Shown here one piece after another: positions 53,633 to 54,619 of a stretch of 54,619 nt of DNA. This DNA is from Brevibacillus sp. (GTDB taxonomy: Bacteria; Bacillota; Bacilli; Brevibacillales; Brevibacillaceae). The position numbers and the translations under genes were made by a program. The DNA is taken from the NCBI GenBank assembly GCA_029240815.1, contig JARDZO010000004.1, positions 1 through 54,619 of the forward strand, written 5' to 3'. The notes under the pieces were generated by a model. That model did not search any database and was not told the DNA's origin. It saw nothing but the letters and a program-made list of their open reading frames with translations. The first letter of the stretch is position 1; every line of letters begins with the position of its first letter.

Positions 53633-54517
53633 ATGGAGCTTCGCACGTTAAAAACATTTCAGGTCGTGGCGGACCAACTCAATTTAACCAAAGCTGCCGA
53701 ACTGCTCGGTTACACACAGCCAACGATCACGTTGCAAATACAGACATTGGAGAAAGAAATCGGGCATCCATTGTTTAATCGGGTAGGGAAGAAAACGTTT
53801 CTCACGCCCGCGGGCAAAATGATGAAGGAGCATGTCGACAAGCTGTTTGCGGTGGTCTCACAAATGGACAAAGCCATCAAGCTGCTGGACGGGCCTTACG
53901 GTACATTGGTGGTCGCCGCTCCTGAGTATTACTGGACACACTATCTTTCTCAGCTGATTCGCTCGTATGTTCATCATCATCCGCAGGTCAAGCTGAAACT
54001 GGTTTCCTGCAACAGTGCCGATGCGGTCGACATGATTATGTCCAATGAAGCAGACATTGGCATCATTGCAGGCCATAGCGAGAAGCAGGAAGTAGAGAGC
54101 AAGCTGCTTGAAAAGGAACAACTGCTGGTGGTTACATCGAGAGAAATTTTTGAAAAACACGATCGGGACTACATTTTGGAGAATTATCCGTTTATTTATA
54201 AGGAGAGCTACAATCTCGACGGATTGCACAGTCAATCCATCACGGAACTGAACTATCATCCTGCTGCAGCGATCGAGAGCAGCAGTGAAGAAGCGATCAA
54301 AATCGCAGCTTTGAATCATACAGGTGTAGCATTAATCAGCGCTAACCTGATCAAAGAAGAATTGGAATCTGGCGAGCTTGTCCAGTTGCATCAGCTCGAA
54401 CAGCGATTGGATACCCAGCTCATCTTTTTAAAAGACCGCTCGGATGAGATGACGATTCGTTCCTTTGCCGAGCTGGTCATCCAAGGCTGGCCAGAGGCAG
54501 GAGTCCGTCAAAGCTAG
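53633..54517 (+). CDS. LysR-family transcriptional regulator
   Basis: 294 aa. N-terminal winged helix-turn-helix at 1-60 (MELRTLKTFQVVADQLNLTK, then AAELLGYTQPTITLQIQTLE), then a periplasmic-binding-protein-like effector domain (ADIGIIAG, ALNHTGVALIS). Divergent from the OCD/aminotransferase pair, 135 nt apart, so it most likely controls them and itself. RBS GGGGGGAGCGGG before ATG 53633. Confidence 0.93.
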   Translation: MELRTLKTFQVVADQLNLTKAAELLGYTQPTITLQIQTLEKEIGHPLFNRVGKKTFLTPAGKMMKEHVDKLFAVVSQMDKAIKLLDGPYGTLVVAAPEYYWTHYLSQLIRSYVHHHPQVKLKLVSCNSADAVDMIMSNEADIGIIAGHSEKQEVESKLLEKEQLLVVTSREIFEKHDRDYILENYPFIYKESYNLDGLHSQSITELNYHPAAAIESSSEEAIKIAALNHTGVALISANLIKEELESGELVQLHQLEQRLDTQLIFLKDRSDEMTIRSFAELVIQGWPEAGVRQS

Positions 54518-54542
54518 TGCAGCATCGTAGCAGGATAAGGTG

Positions 54543-54577
54543 AGGCAGATCCTCCACGGAGGCAATCGGCCTTTTTT
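54543..54577 (+). terminator. Terminator after lysR
   Basis: AGGC (54543-54546) with CCTCC/GGAGG inside and GGCCT (54568-54572), followed by six T. Confidence 0.7.
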
Positions 54578-54619
54578 CATTTTTCGTAGAAGAGAACGAA
54601 GAATTAAAAGGGTTAATGG

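Overview
The window looks like a chromosomal segment of a low-to-mid GC endospore-forming Firmicute, most likely Brevibacillus or a close Paenibacillaceae relative. The support is AG-rich Shine-Dalgarno sites with some TTG and GTG starts, the lspA - RluA-type pseudouridine synthase - pyrR order seen in Bacillus, a PyrR-attenuated pyr operon, SAM-I (S-box) riboswitches and a KinB-like orphan histidine kinase. The genus is an inference. There are no rRNA or tRNA genes, no CRISPR array, no phage and no intact insertion sequence. Nearly all genes read left to right; the exceptions are a saccharopine-dehydrogenase-like gene (42.2-43.4 kb) and an aminotransferase/OCD pair (51.3-53.5 kb).

Layout. 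0-3 kb: a broken beta-lactamase-family fragment, then a TetR regulator and a Tet(L)-like exporter plus azoreductase, with two matching operators. 3.1-4.7 kb: an acyl-CoA synthetase. 5.1-14.4 kb: a five-gene alpha-glucan/sugar-nucleotide operon (HTH-DUF4912; GH57 joined to GT4; NDP-sugar pyrophosphorylase joined to a degenerate phosphohexomutase; GH15; phosphohexomutase). 14.5-18.7 kb: small kinase, lspA, pseudouridine synthase, VOC protein, secreted beta-propeller. 18.8-29.3 kb: pyrR-pyrP-pyrB-pyrC-carA-carB-pyrF-pyrE with three PyrR attenuators but without pyrK and pyrD.

29.5-39.2 kb is the most interesting part: an MFS transporter, a PucR-type regulator, and a tightly packed M20 carbamoylase - PyrK-like - PyrD-like - cyclic amidohydrolase set, followed by a nitroreductase and a CapA-like phosphoesterase. 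The four enzymes could form a reductive pyrimidine route: reduce the ring, open it, remove the carbamoyl group. Orotate to aspartate fits best with the PyrK/PyrD type; uracil or allantoin are alternatives. The same PyrK/PyrD pair may also serve biosynthesis, because the pyr operon next door lacks it.

39.2-40.2 kb is gene-free but structured: a 200-bp element bounded by inverted repeats, a duplicated terminator hairpin and a long terminator-like hairpin. 40.2-49.4 kb holds single genes: a TPR/AAA+ ATPase, two KynB-type cyclase-family hydrolases, a saccharopine-dehydrogenase-like protein preceded by a short ORF, zwf, a Gfo/Idh/MocA oxidoreductase behind a compact RNA-like three-way junction, a KinB-like kinase and a DinB-like protein. 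49.5-51.2 kb: two SAM-I riboswitches exactly 200 nt apart, each with its own terminator, ahead of a homoserine dehydrogenase. 51.3-54.5 kb: an ornithine-cyclodeaminase-like gene and an aminotransferase, divergent from a LysR regulator.
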